Below, piece by piece: positions 52,054 to 61,299 of a stretch of DNA of 64,000 nucleotides. Made by a program: the position numbers and the translations under genes. Where the stretch lies: the NCBI GenBank assembly GCA_903862955.1, contig CAIPAH010000018.1, forward strand, positions 1 to 64,000, in the 5' to 3' direction. Origin of the DNA: an uncultured Opitutia bacterium. Its GTDB lineage: Bacteria; Verrucomicrobiota; Verrucomicrobiia; Opitutales; Opitutaceae. Every line of letters starts with the position of its first letter. The stretch's first letter is position 1. The notes below the pieces were generated by a model, which had not been told where the DNA came from, ran no database searches, and was given only the letters and a program-made list of their open reading frames with translations.

Positions 52054-53007
52054 TCAGCCGAAGCCCAACCGCCGCCACACCGCGCCCGGCAGGCTTCGCA
52101 CCATGGCCCAACGCAGCTGGCTCACGCTGGCCTTCCCCATCGCCGCAAAAAGCTCGCCGCCAAACCGCTGCGTCCCGGCGTCAGCCACGGTCAGCGCCGC
52201 ACCCGGTTGGCCCGAGATTGTCGCAAACACCCAGCTCAACAACAGCGCGCGTCGGTCGAGCGCCTCCGCCGCCAGCGCCGGATCGCGCAGGAATTTCGCG
52301 TTGGCCCACGCGGGCGCCGACGGGCCCAGCCGGCGAACCCAGCGCACGGCCCCCGCGCCCAAGTGTGACGCGAGCAAGCCCGGCCGGCCCCGCGCCGTGC
52401 GGCCCACTGTCAGTTCCGCCAGCCAGAACGGCTCGGTCTTCATCGCCGCCAGCACCTCCGCCAGCGGGTCCTCGCCTTCGTAGGCATTGATCAGGCCAGG
52501 CTCAAATTCCACGGCCAGCAGCCGCGTCCGCCACTCCGACGGCAGGCTGCGGAAAAGCCGCAGGTCGAGGCCCTGCGTATCGCATTTCAGCCAGTCCACC
52601 CGGTCCACGCCCGCGTCCGCCAGCGCGTCCCGGAGCGTCGTCGCGGGAAACCTGAGGGTTTCCTGCACCTCGAAAAATTCCGCGAACGCCCACTCCCCCA
52701 GCGTCGCGGTCCGCGGCTTCAGCGTGCTGGAGCACTGCGGCGAGCGCGTGAGGTGCAGCGTGGCCTGACCACCGGGCGGAGTTTCCGGCACGGCGAGGCC
52801 GGGACAAAAAATCCAGCGCTTGAACTGCCGCTGCGCGTCGCCAAGTGGAGCCGCCTCCCGCGCGTCAGGCTCAAAGCCCACGCCGATCGCCTGCCGCGCG
52901 ATGCGTCGCCACGCCGCGTGCGCCCCGCCCGCCGCTCCGACGTCGACCAGCACCGGCGGCGCCGCCTGCAGTTCCGGCTCGGCAAAGATACGGTCAATGA
53001 GGTTCAT
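52054..53007 (-). CDS. FkbM family methyltransferase (1)
   Basis: This 317-residue protein has the FkbM O-methyltransferase pattern: motif I APPVLVDVGAAGGAHAAW, LKPRTATLGEWAF before the central sheet, WLKCDTQGLDLRLF and RTRLLAVEFEPGLINAY. FkbM enzymes methylate hydroxyls of sugars or polyketides. It is one of three in this locus. ATG 53007 overlaps the upstream gene's stop as ATGA, so translation is coupled. It has a longer C-terminal tail than the other two. Confidence 0.85.
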   Translation of the reverse strand: MNLIDRIFAEPELQAAPPVLVDVGAAGGAHAAWRRIARQAIGVGFEPDAREAAPLGDAQRQFKRWIFCPGLAVPETPPGGQATLHLTRSPQCSSTLKPRTATLGEWAFAEFFEVQETLRFPATTLRDALADAGVDRVDWLKCDTQGLDLRLFRSLPSEWRTRLLAVEFEPGLINAYEGEDPLAEVLAAMKTEPFWLAELTVGRTARGRPGLLASHLGAGAVRWVRRLGPSAPAWANAKFLRDPALAAEALDRRALLLSWVFATISGQPGAALTVADAGTQRFGGELFAAMGKASVSQLRWAMVRSLPGAVWRRLGFG

Positions 53008-53738
53008 GTGCCACCTCCGCTCGCCGGTCGGCGCGCCAGCACGACATTGGTCAGGTAAAAATCCGGGTTGGCCGGCGCCACCCACGCTCCCAGCCCACCC
53101 ACCACATTGACCGGGGCGATGAGCAACAGCTGGCTGAGCAGGTTCAAGACCCGGTGACGACTGCGGGTCACCTTGTAAACATACGCCGAGGCCAACTGCA
53201 CCAAGGCCCGGCCGTCGGCGCAGGTCTTGCGCTGTTCGACGATTTCGAAGCCCGCCGCTTCCAGCACATGCCGCAAGCCGAAGGAGGAATACCGTCCGAA
53301 ATCGTAGGGCTGCGAGTGTTCGTCCCAGGCAAAGGGCGTGGTCAGCAACAATACTCCGCCCGGCCGCAGCACCCGGCGGATCTCCCCAAGAAACTCGGCC
53401 GGCGCAAAAATATGCTCGAGCACCTCCGAGCAAAGCACCGCGTCGAAGCTGCCGTCCGCCACCGGAAAACTCCCGCCGGCATAAAAAATGTCCGCCGCAC
53501 CCATGGCGCGGAGCTCCGGCGTATCCAGGTCCAGTCCCACATAACGCAACGCGGGCACGTGGGCGCGATACGGCTTCCGCCCGCAGCCCACATCGAGCAC
53601 GTCACCGGTGAGGCGCGGGAAGAATTCCCGCATCGCGCGCAGCATGCCGCACCGGGAAAAATAAAACGGGTTCACCAGCAGTCCAAGCCAGCCCGGCTCA
53701 AACCGTTCCTTTTCCCAGCGGGCGCGCAGTGGATTCAT
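53004..53738 (-). CDS. Class I SAM-dependent methyltransferase
   Basis: This 244-residue protein has SAM motif I LTGDVLDVGCGRKPYRAH, YVGLDLD, FDAVLCSEVLEHI and VLRPGGVLLLTTPF, the Methyltransf_11 pattern. It overlaps the genes on both sides by four bases (53004-53007 and 53735-53738), which places it in the middle of a coupled operon with two FkbM genes. Confidence 0.88.
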   Translation of the reverse strand: MNPLRARWEKERFEPGWLGLLVNPFYFSRCGMLRAMREFFPRLTGDVLDVGCGRKPYRAHVPALRYVGLDLDTPELRAMGAADIFYAGGSFPVADGSFDAVLCSEVLEHIFAPAEFLGEIRRVLRPGGVLLLTTPFAWDEHSQPYDFGRYSSFGLRHVLEAAGFEIVEQRKTCADGRALVQLASAYVYKVTRSRHRVLNLLSQLLLIAPVNVVGGLGAWVAPANPDFYLTNVVLARRPASGGGT

Positions 53739-54574
53739 GGGCGGACGGCGTGAAGGTTCACCTGTTGCGAGAAATTATTGACCAATGGCGTCGCGAGAAA
53801 CGGCTGTTTGGGCCCCGCCGCCACCTGCACATAACAGTCAAATCCCGCCGCTTCCAATTGCGTCACCACCGCACCCAGCCCCGGCCGTCCCGGTCGGCTG
53901 TGCCATTCGACAAAGAGCGAACGCACCCGCGACAAGAGAGGGCCAATATCCTGGATGACCTCGCCCTCCGCGCCTTCGACGTCGATTTTCAGCAGGTCGA
54001 CGCTGGGTGGGAGACATTTGGAAAGCAGTTTCACCGGCACCATGAGGGACCGGCCTTCCGCTCTAGCGCCGGGCGGGAGCAAACTGCCGCCATCCGCACC
54101 GTCGGAACGGAACTCAATCATTCCTTCCCGCCCTGCCACCGCTGCCTCGATGAGTTCGCCTTCGACCTCCCAGCGCCGGAGATTCTCGCGGCAGCAGGCC
54201 GCCACCACGGGATCCGGCTCAAAGCCGAGATAACGGAATTTTCCATACCGCCATTTCCAGAAGAGTGCCGCCAAGCCAACGTTGGCCCCCGCATCCACCA
54301 GCGAGGGGATCTCCCCGGACCGCACCGGTGTTTCATAGATGCGATTGACGAAAATCTCGTCCCAAGCACTGAGAAAACTGGGGCCGTCGCAGAGCTGAAT
54401 GACCCGCCCGTCGAACTTGACCTCTGCGCGGGTGTAGCGCGGAACAGTCCGCAGCTGACGGTGAAACCGGTGCAAAGCCCGGTAGGCCGGGTTGCGCCAC
54501 CACTCCCGCATATGCCACAGGGGTTGCTTGAGAAGTCCCCGCCAAAATCCCCGCGTGTGATAAAGGGTGCTCAT
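53735..54574 (-). CDS. FkbM family methyltransferase (2)
   Basis: This 279-residue FkbM-type methyltransferase has SLVDAGANVGLAALF (motif I), YLGFEPDPVVAACCRENL and VDLLKIDVEGAEGEVIQDI, followed by LFVEWHSRPG. The N-terminal 85 residues are basic and resemble those of other glycan-locus FkbM proteins. It overlaps the upstream glycosyltransferase gene by ATGA and is presumably coupled to it. Confidence 0.88.
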   Translation of the reverse strand: MSTLYHTRGFWRGLLKQPLWHMREWWRNPAYRALHRFHRQLRTVPRYTRAEVKFDGRVIQLCDGPSFLSAWDEIFVNRIYETPVRSGEIPSLVDAGANVGLAALFWKWRYGKFRYLGFEPDPVVAACCRENLRRWEVEGELIEAAVAGREGMIEFRSDGADGGSLLPPGARAEGRSLMVPVKLLSKCLPPSVDLLKIDVEGAEGEVIQDIGPLLSRVRSLFVEWHSRPGRPGLGAVVTQLEAAGFDCYVQVAAGPKQPFLATPLVNNFSQQVNLHAVRP

Positions 54575-55515
54575 CGCGTGAAACTCCGGGCTAACCTGCG
54601 CCCCAATCGCGTCAGAAATGAGGGCTGCCGGAAAACGAGCCGGCTCGTCCGGTCATCGGCCGCCATGTCGCGCGCGAGCGAAGATGGCGGAGTTAATGGG
54701 AATGACATCGGCCACGCTGGCAAAGCCGCGACTGGATTGGTCTCGCGGGTGTGGGTCGCGCCGATGCCAAAACCGATGTTCGAAACCAGGTTCCGGTAAG
54801 GCAGCACGCTCAGGCAGCCTTGCTGCCAAAGCGCCAGCGTCCACCGGTAAGCCCAGGAATCAATCCGGCCGCCCGCCGCGGCATCAAAATTTTCCTTCCA
54901 GTACCTGCGCTCCGCCTCATCCGGCAACCAATTTGCGAGCCAGCCAGCCCCGCCGCTTTGCTGCCATGCCGCCATCGAGTGATCGTAGTGGCGCCAGGCC
55001 CGCCGCCAAGTCGCCCACCCCCAGCAGTGGGGGTAGCGGGAAAAATAATAACTGGGGGAGGCGCCGGTTTCCTCGCCCTGAAAGGTGCATCCTGCGATCT
55101 GGCCGATCCGCGGCTCATCCCGGTAACGCTCCAGCAGCTCCGCGCAAAATCGGAAAAAAGTAGGATCCGGCACGCAATCATCCTCGAGGATGATGGCCTC
55201 GGGCTCACGCGCAAAAACCGCGTCCAGTCCGGACGAAACCCGCCGCGCCAGCCCGAGGTTGGACGGCGCGTAGTCGCGAATCACCTCGCACGGCCAGTCC
55301 ACGCCCCGCTCCACCAGTGAACGCACTTCGGCGCAGAGGGCCGCATCCGCCGGCCGATCCGCCCGCGGGCCGTCCGCCACGACATACAGCCGAGGTGGCC
55401 GCGCTCCGCGGATGCGCTCAAAAGCCCGCGCCGTGCAATCCGGACGATTGAAAACCAGGAAAACAACGGGCGGCATGACCACGTCGCTAGCCAAGGTCGG
55501 AATAGGTGGGGTCAT
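54571..55515 (-). CDS. Glycosyltransferase family 2-like protein
   Basis: This 314-residue protein has PPVVFLVFNRPDCTARAFERI, YVVADGPRADRPAD, the acidic ILEDDCVPDPTFFRF and the acceptor-side RIDSWAYRWTLALWQQG. This set is typical of GT-A proteins seen in surface-polysaccharide loci and annotated as HlpA-like or glycosyltransferase. ATG 55515 is chosen; 55476 (MPPVVF) is also possible. It is the first gene of the minus-strand five-gene run and is divergent from an acyltransferase gene over 229 bases. Confidence 0.8.
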   Translation of the reverse strand: MTPPIPTLASDVVMPPVVFLVFNRPDCTARAFERIRGARPPRLYVVADGPRADRPADAALCAEVRSLVERGVDWPCEVIRDYAPSNLGLARRVSSGLDAVFAREPEAIILEDDCVPDPTFFRFCAELLERYRDEPRIGQIAGCTFQGEETGASPSYYFSRYPHCWGWATWRRAWRHYDHSMAAWQQSGGAGWLANWLPDEAERRYWKENFDAAAGGRIDSWAYRWTLALWQQGCLSVLPYRNLVSNIGFGIGATHTRETNPVAALPAWPMSFPLTPPSSLARDMAADDRTSRLVFRQPSFLTRLGRRLARSFTR

Positions 55516-55744
55516 GGGCGTCGGGTGCCGGCAAGGCACGCTGTGATATGAAGTCGATTCCGATGCGCGACAAGAACGCGTGTTTCCCAAAGCCGGGCGG
55601 GTTCACCCACTTCGGCCTTGCCCGCCTCCCCGGTTGGGTGCAACGAGCGGCCTCCCGGGCTGGGCAGACGCGGGTGGCAACGAGGGCCTCCATCCACGTG
55701 GATTTCCAGTCGAGTTTGAAGCTGAAATCAGCGTGCATTGTTCG

Positions 55745-56986
55745 ATGGAACGCTCCGGGCCAAAGCTTTCTGTGGCGCGCGAAAATGACATTCCAGCGCT
55801 GGACGGAATACGCGCCTATGCGGTGTGTTCGGTGGTGATGGGCCATTTTGTTCCGATCCCGTGGCTCCAGAGTCTGATCGGTTGGGGCGATACCGGCGTG
55901 TTCATCTTCTTTTGCCTGAGCGGTTTTCTGATCACGCGGATTCTCCTGCAAGGGACCGACCGCACCCATCCTGGGCAAAGGGGAACCTTACTAAAATCGT
56001 TCTCGCGCCGCTTTCTGCGCATTTTCCCCATCTATTACTTGGTATTGGGCGCCGGCGTGGCCCTCCAGTACCCGCCCATTGTCGATAACCTGTTTCGACT
56101 TGCCACTTATTCGGTGGGGATACCGGGGCTGCCGCCTTTGTCGCCCTTGCGGAGTGCCTCCCATCTCTGGTCCTTGAGCGTGGAGGAGCAGTTTTACCTG
56201 GTTTGGCCCTGCCTCATAGTGTTGGGCCCGCGCCGGTGGCGTCTCGGGTTCACTCTCACCGCGATCTTGGCGAGCTTTGCCTACAAGCTCCTCCTTGCCA
56301 TGTATGGCGGCAACTACGGCGAGATCTTCCGGCCGGCGCTGGGTTGCGTGGATTCCTTGGGGTGCGGATCGCTGGCCGCGATCCTCTTTCACGGTCCATC
56401 CTCTCCACTGCGCCAGCGGATCGCGTCATGGCCGGTTGTCACGGGCGCGTTTATCGTGGCGGCAGCGCTCTGGGCCTATCGCATGGTCAACATCGATCAT
56501 CGCTACTCGGAGCACCTGACCTTCGGCGTGATCCAGGTCTTGGCCTTCGCCATCTTCTTTTCGCTGCTCATCCTCTTCCTGGCCGAACACCGGAACAACC
56601 GGCTTTCCACCGTGCTGTCGCTGCCACCCCTGCGCTTCATCGCGAAGATCAGCTATGGGGTTTATCTGTACCATTATTTCATGCCCATTGTGATCAACCT
56701 TCTCGTGCAAAAACTCGGCATGCCTTTCCCCCATTACACGCAGGAAAACGTGGTGCTCGCGGCCATTCCGCTGGCCTTCGTCGTCGCCACGGTTTCGTGG
56801 TATCTGATCGAGCAGCCGCTCCTCGCCCTAAAACGATTCTATCCTTATCCGAGAGCGCAGAACCAACTTGGAGGCCTGATGACCGAGATTGCAACTTGGC
56901 CAACGAATAGTGGCGTCAGCGCCCTCGGGAGACCGGAGTCAGCAGACAGTGCACCCCCACGATCGAAAACACCACCCAGACCCTGA
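55745..56986 (+). CDS. Acyltransferase 3 family (OafA/YrhL-like) membrane protein
   Basis: This 413-residue integral membrane O-acyltransferase has ALDGIRAYAVCSVVMGHF (catalytic-site His in the first helix region), FFCLSGFLITRIL, SRRFLRIFPIYYLVL and HLWSLSVEEQFYLVWPCL. All are hallmarks of the family that acetylates surface polysaccharides. Its coding sequence is visibly poorer in GC than that of its neighbours. Its last 71 bases overlap the end of the convergent glycosyltransferase gene. ATG 55745 (MERSGPKL) is the family-like start. Confidence 0.9.
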   Translation: MERSGPKLSVARENDIPALDGIRAYAVCSVVMGHFVPIPWLQSLIGWGDTGVFIFFCLSGFLITRILLQGTDRTHPGQRGTLLKSFSRRFLRIFPIYYLVLGAGVALQYPPIVDNLFRLATYSVGIPGLPPLSPLRSASHLWSLSVEEQFYLVWPCLIVLGPRRWRLGFTLTAILASFAYKLLLAMYGGNYGEIFRPALGCVDSLGCGSLAAILFHGPSSPLRQRIASWPVVTGAFIVAAALWAYRMVNIDHRYSEHLTFGVIQVLAFAIFFSLLILFLAEHRNNRLSTVLSLPPLRFIAKISYGVYLYHYFMPIVINLLVQKLGMPFPHYTQENVVLAAIPLAFVVATVSWYLIEQPLLALKRFYPYPRAQNQLGGLMTEIATWPTNSGVSALGRPESADSAPPRSKTPPRP

Positions 56987-57782
56987 ACCACACCCATGGC
57001 TTTAGCCACGGCGGCACCGCCAGCCACACGAAGGCGGATCGCGTCAGCGGGTTTTCCTTGAAGCGCCGGGAGAACAACATCGCCAGGCGCTGCCCGCGCG
57101 GGCGGGAAAAAAGGTCCGCGCGCGACCAGCCGGTTTGGTCCGAATGGGGAAGAAGCCCGGCCTTTTCCGCCACGCGCAGTTGCAGGCCGCGCCGGTGGGC
57201 GCGCAGCGTGAATTCATAATCCGAAAAATAGTGCGGCAGCAGCCGGGGATGAAAGCCGCCCGTGCGCCCCACGTCGCGCCAGCGCAAAAACAACCCGCGG
57301 GTCGGCAGGCAGTTGATGGCGACGGGATTCGACTCGGGATTGAAGCGCAACCGCGCCAGGTCGGCGTGCAAGCCGCCACCACCCGGGATTGCGCCGTCGG
57401 CGGGCGCGCGCATTTGCCGCGCCAGGAGCAGCGTGTCGGGCCACGTGGCGAGTTCCGAGACGGCCAGCGCGAGAAAATCCGGGGCGATGTCCACGTCGTC
57501 ATTCAGGAAACAGATCACCGCCTCGCCCGGCACGCCCTTCGCCGCCAGCCACGCGCAGGCGTGATGCAGGCAGCCCGCCCACCACCAGTGGCCGTCGCCG
57601 CGAATCACGACCGTGGACGGCAACACCGCCCGCACCGCGTCCGCCGTGCCGTCGGTGGAACCGTCGTCCACGAGCACGAGTTGGAAATCCTGCAGCGTCT
57701 GTCCGCGCAGCGCCTCCGCCATGCGGACCGTGATGGCCCGCCGGTTGTGCACGGGCAGGAGGATGTAAACCGGCTCACCCAT
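56916..57782 (-). CDS. Glycosyltransferase family 2
   Basis: This 288-residue GT-A enzyme opens with VYILLPVHNRRAITVRMAEAL, LVLVDDGSTDGTAD, VIRGDGHWWWAGCLHHAC, FLNDDVDI as the DxD-like site and LFLRWRDVGRTGGFHPRLLPHYFSDYEF. It ends in a hydrophobic region that may be membrane-associated (WVWFRVWVVFSIVGVHCLL). ATG 57782 overlaps the upstream methyltransferase gene by eight bases. It is the last gene of the second minus-strand run. Confidence 0.88.
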   Translation of the reverse strand: MGEPVYILLPVHNRRAITVRMAEALRGQTLQDFQLVLVDDGSTDGTADAVRAVLPSTVVIRGDGHWWWAGCLHHACAWLAAKGVPGEAVICFLNDDVDIAPDFLALAVSELATWPDTLLLARQMRAPADGAIPGGGGLHADLARLRFNPESNPVAINCLPTRGLFLRWRDVGRTGGFHPRLLPHYFSDYEFTLRAHRRGLQLRVAEKAGLLPHSDQTGWSRADLFSRPRGQRLAMLFSRRFKENPLTRSAFVWLAVPPWLKPWVWFRVWVVFSIVGVHCLLTPVSRGR

Positions 57783-58746
57783 GCGTCCTTTCCAGCGCCA
57801 TGACCAGGTTGTCGCCTTGGCCGAGGTGATCGAAAACAAACGACACCGCATGGTTGAAGCCGAGCCGGTTCAAGCCCGAGAAAAATTTCCGGGCCAGCCA
57901 CCGCGTCCGGGGCCAGGCGCGACCCGTGGTCCAGAATGCCGAGGGCACCCCCGGGGCCGGCCGCGACAAGAGGTGCAACCATTGGAAGTGATACCACTGC
58001 GGCGAGGTGAGGATGCGACACCACCGCACCCGCAGCCCCGCCGCCTGCGCGGCGGCGGCCAACGACTGCCTGGAAAAAAGCTGGAGATGATACGGCGTGT
58101 GCCAGTGCGCCCACCGCGGGCCGAGCGCGCGGGCCATCAGCGAGCGGGCGTTCGGCGTGCTGACCAACACCGTGCCACCGGGCCGCAGCACCGCGGCCGC
58201 GTCCCGCAACAGCGTCACGGGATCGGCGGCGTGCTCGATCACCTGGTCGAGCGTGACAAAATCAAAATAGTCCCGCGGGAAATCCGCCGCCCGGAACACG
58301 CCCACGTGCACCTTGAAATCGAAACGCCCGGCCACGCGCCGGATGTTCTCATCGGTTTCCACGCCCCACACCTCGCAGCCCCGCGCCCGGTGGTAACCGA
58401 GGCTTTCGCCGAAGCCACAACCCACGTCGAGCACCTTGACGCCGCGCGGCACCCAGCGGAACACCGCATTGCGCCCGCGCCCCAGCCAGAGGCGGATGGC
58501 GCCCAGCTCCCGGTGGGGCTGCCATTGCTCCAGCTGGCGCTCAGCCCGCGGGTAGAAATTTGTGTAGAGCTGCTGCAGCTCTTCCGCGGAAAAAACGGCG
58601 TCGAGGAACTGGTGGCCACAGGCCGCACACGCGAACAAATCAAACCGGCCCGGGTAACCGTAACGATCATCATACAGGCCGGTCAGGCTCGGGCCGACGC
58701 CGGCGCTGCCGCAGACGGGACAACGGGACCGGCGCGGTTCACTCAT
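57775..58746 (-). CDS. Class I methyltransferase with N-terminal zinc ribbon
   Basis: This 323-residue protein starts with a zinc-ribbon-like part (CPVCGS near residue 9 and CAACGHQFLD near residue 38). A methyltransferase core follows, with VKVLDVGCGFGESLGYHRA, VWGVETDENIRRVA, FDFVTLDQVIEHAADPV and VLRPGGTVLVSTPNA. Such zinc-ribbon methyltransferases are frequent in glycan and secondary-metabolite loci. It overlaps the FkbM gene by ATGA. Confidence 0.88.
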   Translation of the reverse strand: MSEPRRSRCPVCGSAGVGPSLTGLYDDRYGYPGRFDLFACAACGHQFLDAVFSAEELQQLYTNFYPRAERQLEQWQPHRELGAIRLWLGRGRNAVFRWVPRGVKVLDVGCGFGESLGYHRARGCEVWGVETDENIRRVAGRFDFKVHVGVFRAADFPRDYFDFVTLDQVIEHAADPVTLLRDAAAVLRPGGTVLVSTPNARSLMARALGPRWAHWHTPYHLQLFSRQSLAAAAQAAGLRVRWCRILTSPQWYHFQWLHLLSRPAPGVPSAFWTTGRAWPRTRWLARKFFSGLNRLGFNHAVSFVFDHLGQGDNLVMALERTHG

Positions 58747-59630
58747 GATGATTCCGACCCGGCGCGGGGTCGGAAATGATAATTGAAATGAGCATCATCA
58801 TGGCGCGCAAACGGCACGGGTTTCCCGGCCACGAGCACAAAAGCATCATACCCCTGGGCGCAGATCTTCCGCACCAAGCCTTCGGCGGAGAAATTTTCCC
58901 GCGCGCCTTGGTAAACCTCCACCATCAGCTCGGGGCGGTACCGCGCGAGGGTCTCCTGCGCCCCGGCGATCACCTCGGCCTCGCTGCCTTCCACGTCGAT
59001 CTTGACCAAGTCCAACCGCGCCAGCGCCTCGCGCTGGACCCATTGGTCCACGGTCGTCACGCTCACCTCGTAGGTCTGCTGCACGGGTCGGCGCCGATCC
59101 GGCTTGAGTGAGCTGTAGGCGTCATCGGCACAGAAATGAAACTCCGCCCGGCCGCTCGCCGCTCCGATCGCCTGCGGATAAGCCCGAATTTTCCCGCTCA
59201 AGCCATTCCGGGCGATGTTGCGCTCGAGCATCGCGAAGGTCGCGCGCCCAGGTTCGAAGGCAAAAACCGAACCGATGCTTTCCCCGCCCGCCGCCCTCAG
59301 GCTGTGCAGTCCGATATTGGCGCCAATATCCATGAATACCGCCCCGGGCCGGGCCCGCAGCCGGCTTTCGAGAAACAATGCCTCGGGCTCCTCGAACTCG
59401 CCATGCAGGTAGAGCAACTGGCCGATGAGCGAATCGAGGGAGTATTCCACCTCCAGCCCACCCACCCGGTCGAGCGCATGCCCATGGCTGCAGCCCAGAC
59501 CGAGCAGGTTCCCCAAACCCGGGGCCGCCAGCCAGCTGCGCGGCAGCATCTTGCGCGCGCCGCGCCGGAGATATCGGCGCCAAGCGCTGAGGGGCGGTGC
59601 AGTCGGGCGAATTCGATCATCCGTCCTCAT
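58743..59630 (-). CDS. FkbM family methyltransferase (3)
   Basis: This 295-residue FkbM-type methyltransferase has AVFMDIGANIGLHSLRAAG (motif I), VFAFEPGRATFAMLERNI and LDLVKIDVEGSEAEVIAGAQ, then LMVEVYQGARENF. ATG 59630 overlaps the stop of the flippase gene (ATGA). A frame open further upstream runs antisense and is not used. It is the third FkbM protein of the locus. Confidence 0.9.
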   Translation of the reverse strand: MRTDDRIRPTAPPLSAWRRYLRRGARKMLPRSWLAAPGLGNLLGLGCSHGHALDRVGGLEVEYSLDSLIGQLLYLHGEFEEPEALFLESRLRARPGAVFMDIGANIGLHSLRAAGGESIGSVFAFEPGRATFAMLERNIARNGLSGKIRAYPQAIGAASGRAEFHFCADDAYSSLKPDRRRPVQQTYEVSVTTVDQWVQREALARLDLVKIDVEGSEAEVIAGAQETLARYRPELMVEVYQGARENFSAEGLVRKICAQGYDAFVLVAGKPVPFARHDDAHFNYHFRPRAGSESS

Positions 59631-61150
59631 GAGGCCTCCGTTGTCCGAGGGCCCCGGAAAAACCGCCGGCCCTGGTCGCGGAACGTGGGATTGGCGACCG
59701 CTACGATCAACAGCGTCGAGGCACTCGCGAAGCCGAGCCACAGGAGCTGGCCTGTCCGCATGAGCCCGCCGGGCTCCAAATATTTCACCCCCCCCGCGAC
59801 CACGGCCGACAGCGCCAGCGATGGCGCCGTGTCCCGCCACCACCAGTGGGCTGCCTCGCCCTGCATAAACCGTCGGTGCAACCGCCACACCATCCAACCA
59901 AGAAAGGGCAGTGCAATCACCAGGTAGCCGGTCGCTGCGCCGATGGCGCCAAAGTGGATCGCCAGGTAGCACAACACCGGCAGCAAAAGGATGATCGCGG
60001 CCACATTGGATCCCAGCACCAGGGAAAACCACCCGTGCGCGAACTGGACGGCATAGGGAATGGTGTTGAGCGCGCCGATCATTCGCACCGCCACGAGCAA
60101 CGCGACCACCGGGGCCGCTTCCGTCGCAATCGCCGCATTCAGGGTCCACACTCCCAAAACTTCCCGCCCGAAAAACACCAGGATCATGCCCGCAGGCAAC
60201 ACCAGCACCGCGATGCACTGGCAGGCTTGGTGGTAAAGCTGGATCAGGCGGTCCTTCTGCTCTTGGGCGATGCAGCGGGAAAACTCAGGATAAAACGTGG
60301 CGGAGACCGGGCTGATCAGAAAATAGAGCAAGTTGGCCAGCGTCACCGCGATGGAATAGACCCCGAATTCATCGAGCCGGAGGAAACGGCTGAGCACGAT
60401 GCGATCGGCCAGCCCCAGCAGCATGCCGCTGAATGTGACCGCCGTCATCCCCCGGGAAAAATCCAGGCTCGCCCGGACGTTGGACCAGGTCGTGCGCCAG
60501 GCGGGCTTCGCCTGTCCCCGCGCGCCCCGCCGCAGCGCAACATGGCAAACCACGACGGCGATCAGCGAGGCGGCAATCTGCGCGATGAAGAAAACCGTGA
60601 TCGTCGGGGCGATGAAGATCACCGCTCCCACGGAAACCAACGCCCGCATCGTGGCGGTGCCCGCGAGGGCAAAATTCGCCGCCACATGATGCCGTGCACC
60701 CAGGAAAATTCCGATATACAGGTCGATCGGGACCTGCAGCGCCATCACCACCGCCATCAGCAGGATCGCGCGTTGCGCCGAGCCGGCCCCGATCTGGTCC
60801 AATTGGAGCCAATGGTGCGCCAGCCAGCCACTGAGTCCGGCCACCACCACGCCGAGCCCCAATCCCACCAGCCAGGCGAGATGAAGGAAGGCGAATTGTT
60901 GTTCGACTACGGCGGCAGGACCGTCTTTTTCGACCGCCGAGGTTTTTCGATTGGCGGAGTCCGACAACCCGGCGCTGACGAACCCGAGGACGGCCTGCAG
61001 CAGGAGACAAAAGGCCACCAACCCGAAATTCTCCCGGCCCAACCAGTGCAGGTAGATGGGCGTCGCCAGAAATGCGACCGCGCCCGCCCAGGTCCGGCCC
61101 ACGAGATTGACCCCGAGCGACAGTTTCAACGATGCCCGCATGCCACCCAT
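59627..61150 (-). CDS. Polysaccharide flippase (Wzx-like, MOP superfamily)
   Basis: This 507-residue membrane protein has about 14 helices in the MATE/MOP pattern. It opens with LKLSLGVNLVGRTWAGAVAFLATPIYLHWLGRENFG, which fits Wzx repeat-unit flippases and has the early Pro/Tyr/Gly helix. It moves lipid-linked repeat units across the membrane. Together with the phosphotransferase and the Wzy_C protein it indicates a Wzx/Wzy-type pathway. An alternative start is ATG 61141. It is divergent from a methyltransferase gene. Confidence 0.9.
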   Translation of the reverse strand: MGGMRASLKLSLGVNLVGRTWAGAVAFLATPIYLHWLGRENFGLVAFCLLLQAVLGFVSAGLSDSANRKTSAVEKDGPAAVVEQQFAFLHLAWLVGLGLGVVVAGLSGWLAHHWLQLDQIGAGSAQRAILLMAVVMALQVPIDLYIGIFLGARHHVAANFALAGTATMRALVSVGAVIFIAPTITVFFIAQIAASLIAVVVCHVALRRGARGQAKPAWRTTWSNVRASLDFSRGMTAVTFSGMLLGLADRIVLSRFLRLDEFGVYSIAVTLANLLYFLISPVSATFYPEFSRCIAQEQKDRLIQLYHQACQCIAVLVLPAGMILVFFGREVLGVWTLNAAIATEAAPVVALLVAVRMIGALNTIPYAVQFAHGWFSLVLGSNVAAIILLLPVLCYLAIHFGAIGAATGYLVIALPFLGWMVWRLHRRFMQGEAAHWWWRDTAPSLALSAVVAGGVKYLEPGGLMRTGQLLWLGFASASTLLIVAVANPTFRDQGRRFFRGPRTTEAS

Positions 61151-61299
61151 ATCATTGCGACCCGCATCGGGAGTAAAGGGCTGACTAATTGTGGTCTTCC
61201 GCGGCGGGCGGCCCAGTCGCTGCTCGACTTAGAACTCGCTGGCCCTCGCCCCCGCGCCTAGCTTGTCTCGTCCCATCCTCCGCAACAATCTATCCGCCT

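Noticed and set aside
58743-60218. Extension of the third FkbM protein into the flippase gene
   Set aside because: The extra 196 codons lie within the flippase coding sequence in another frame. ATG 59630 overlaps the flippase stop as ATGA.
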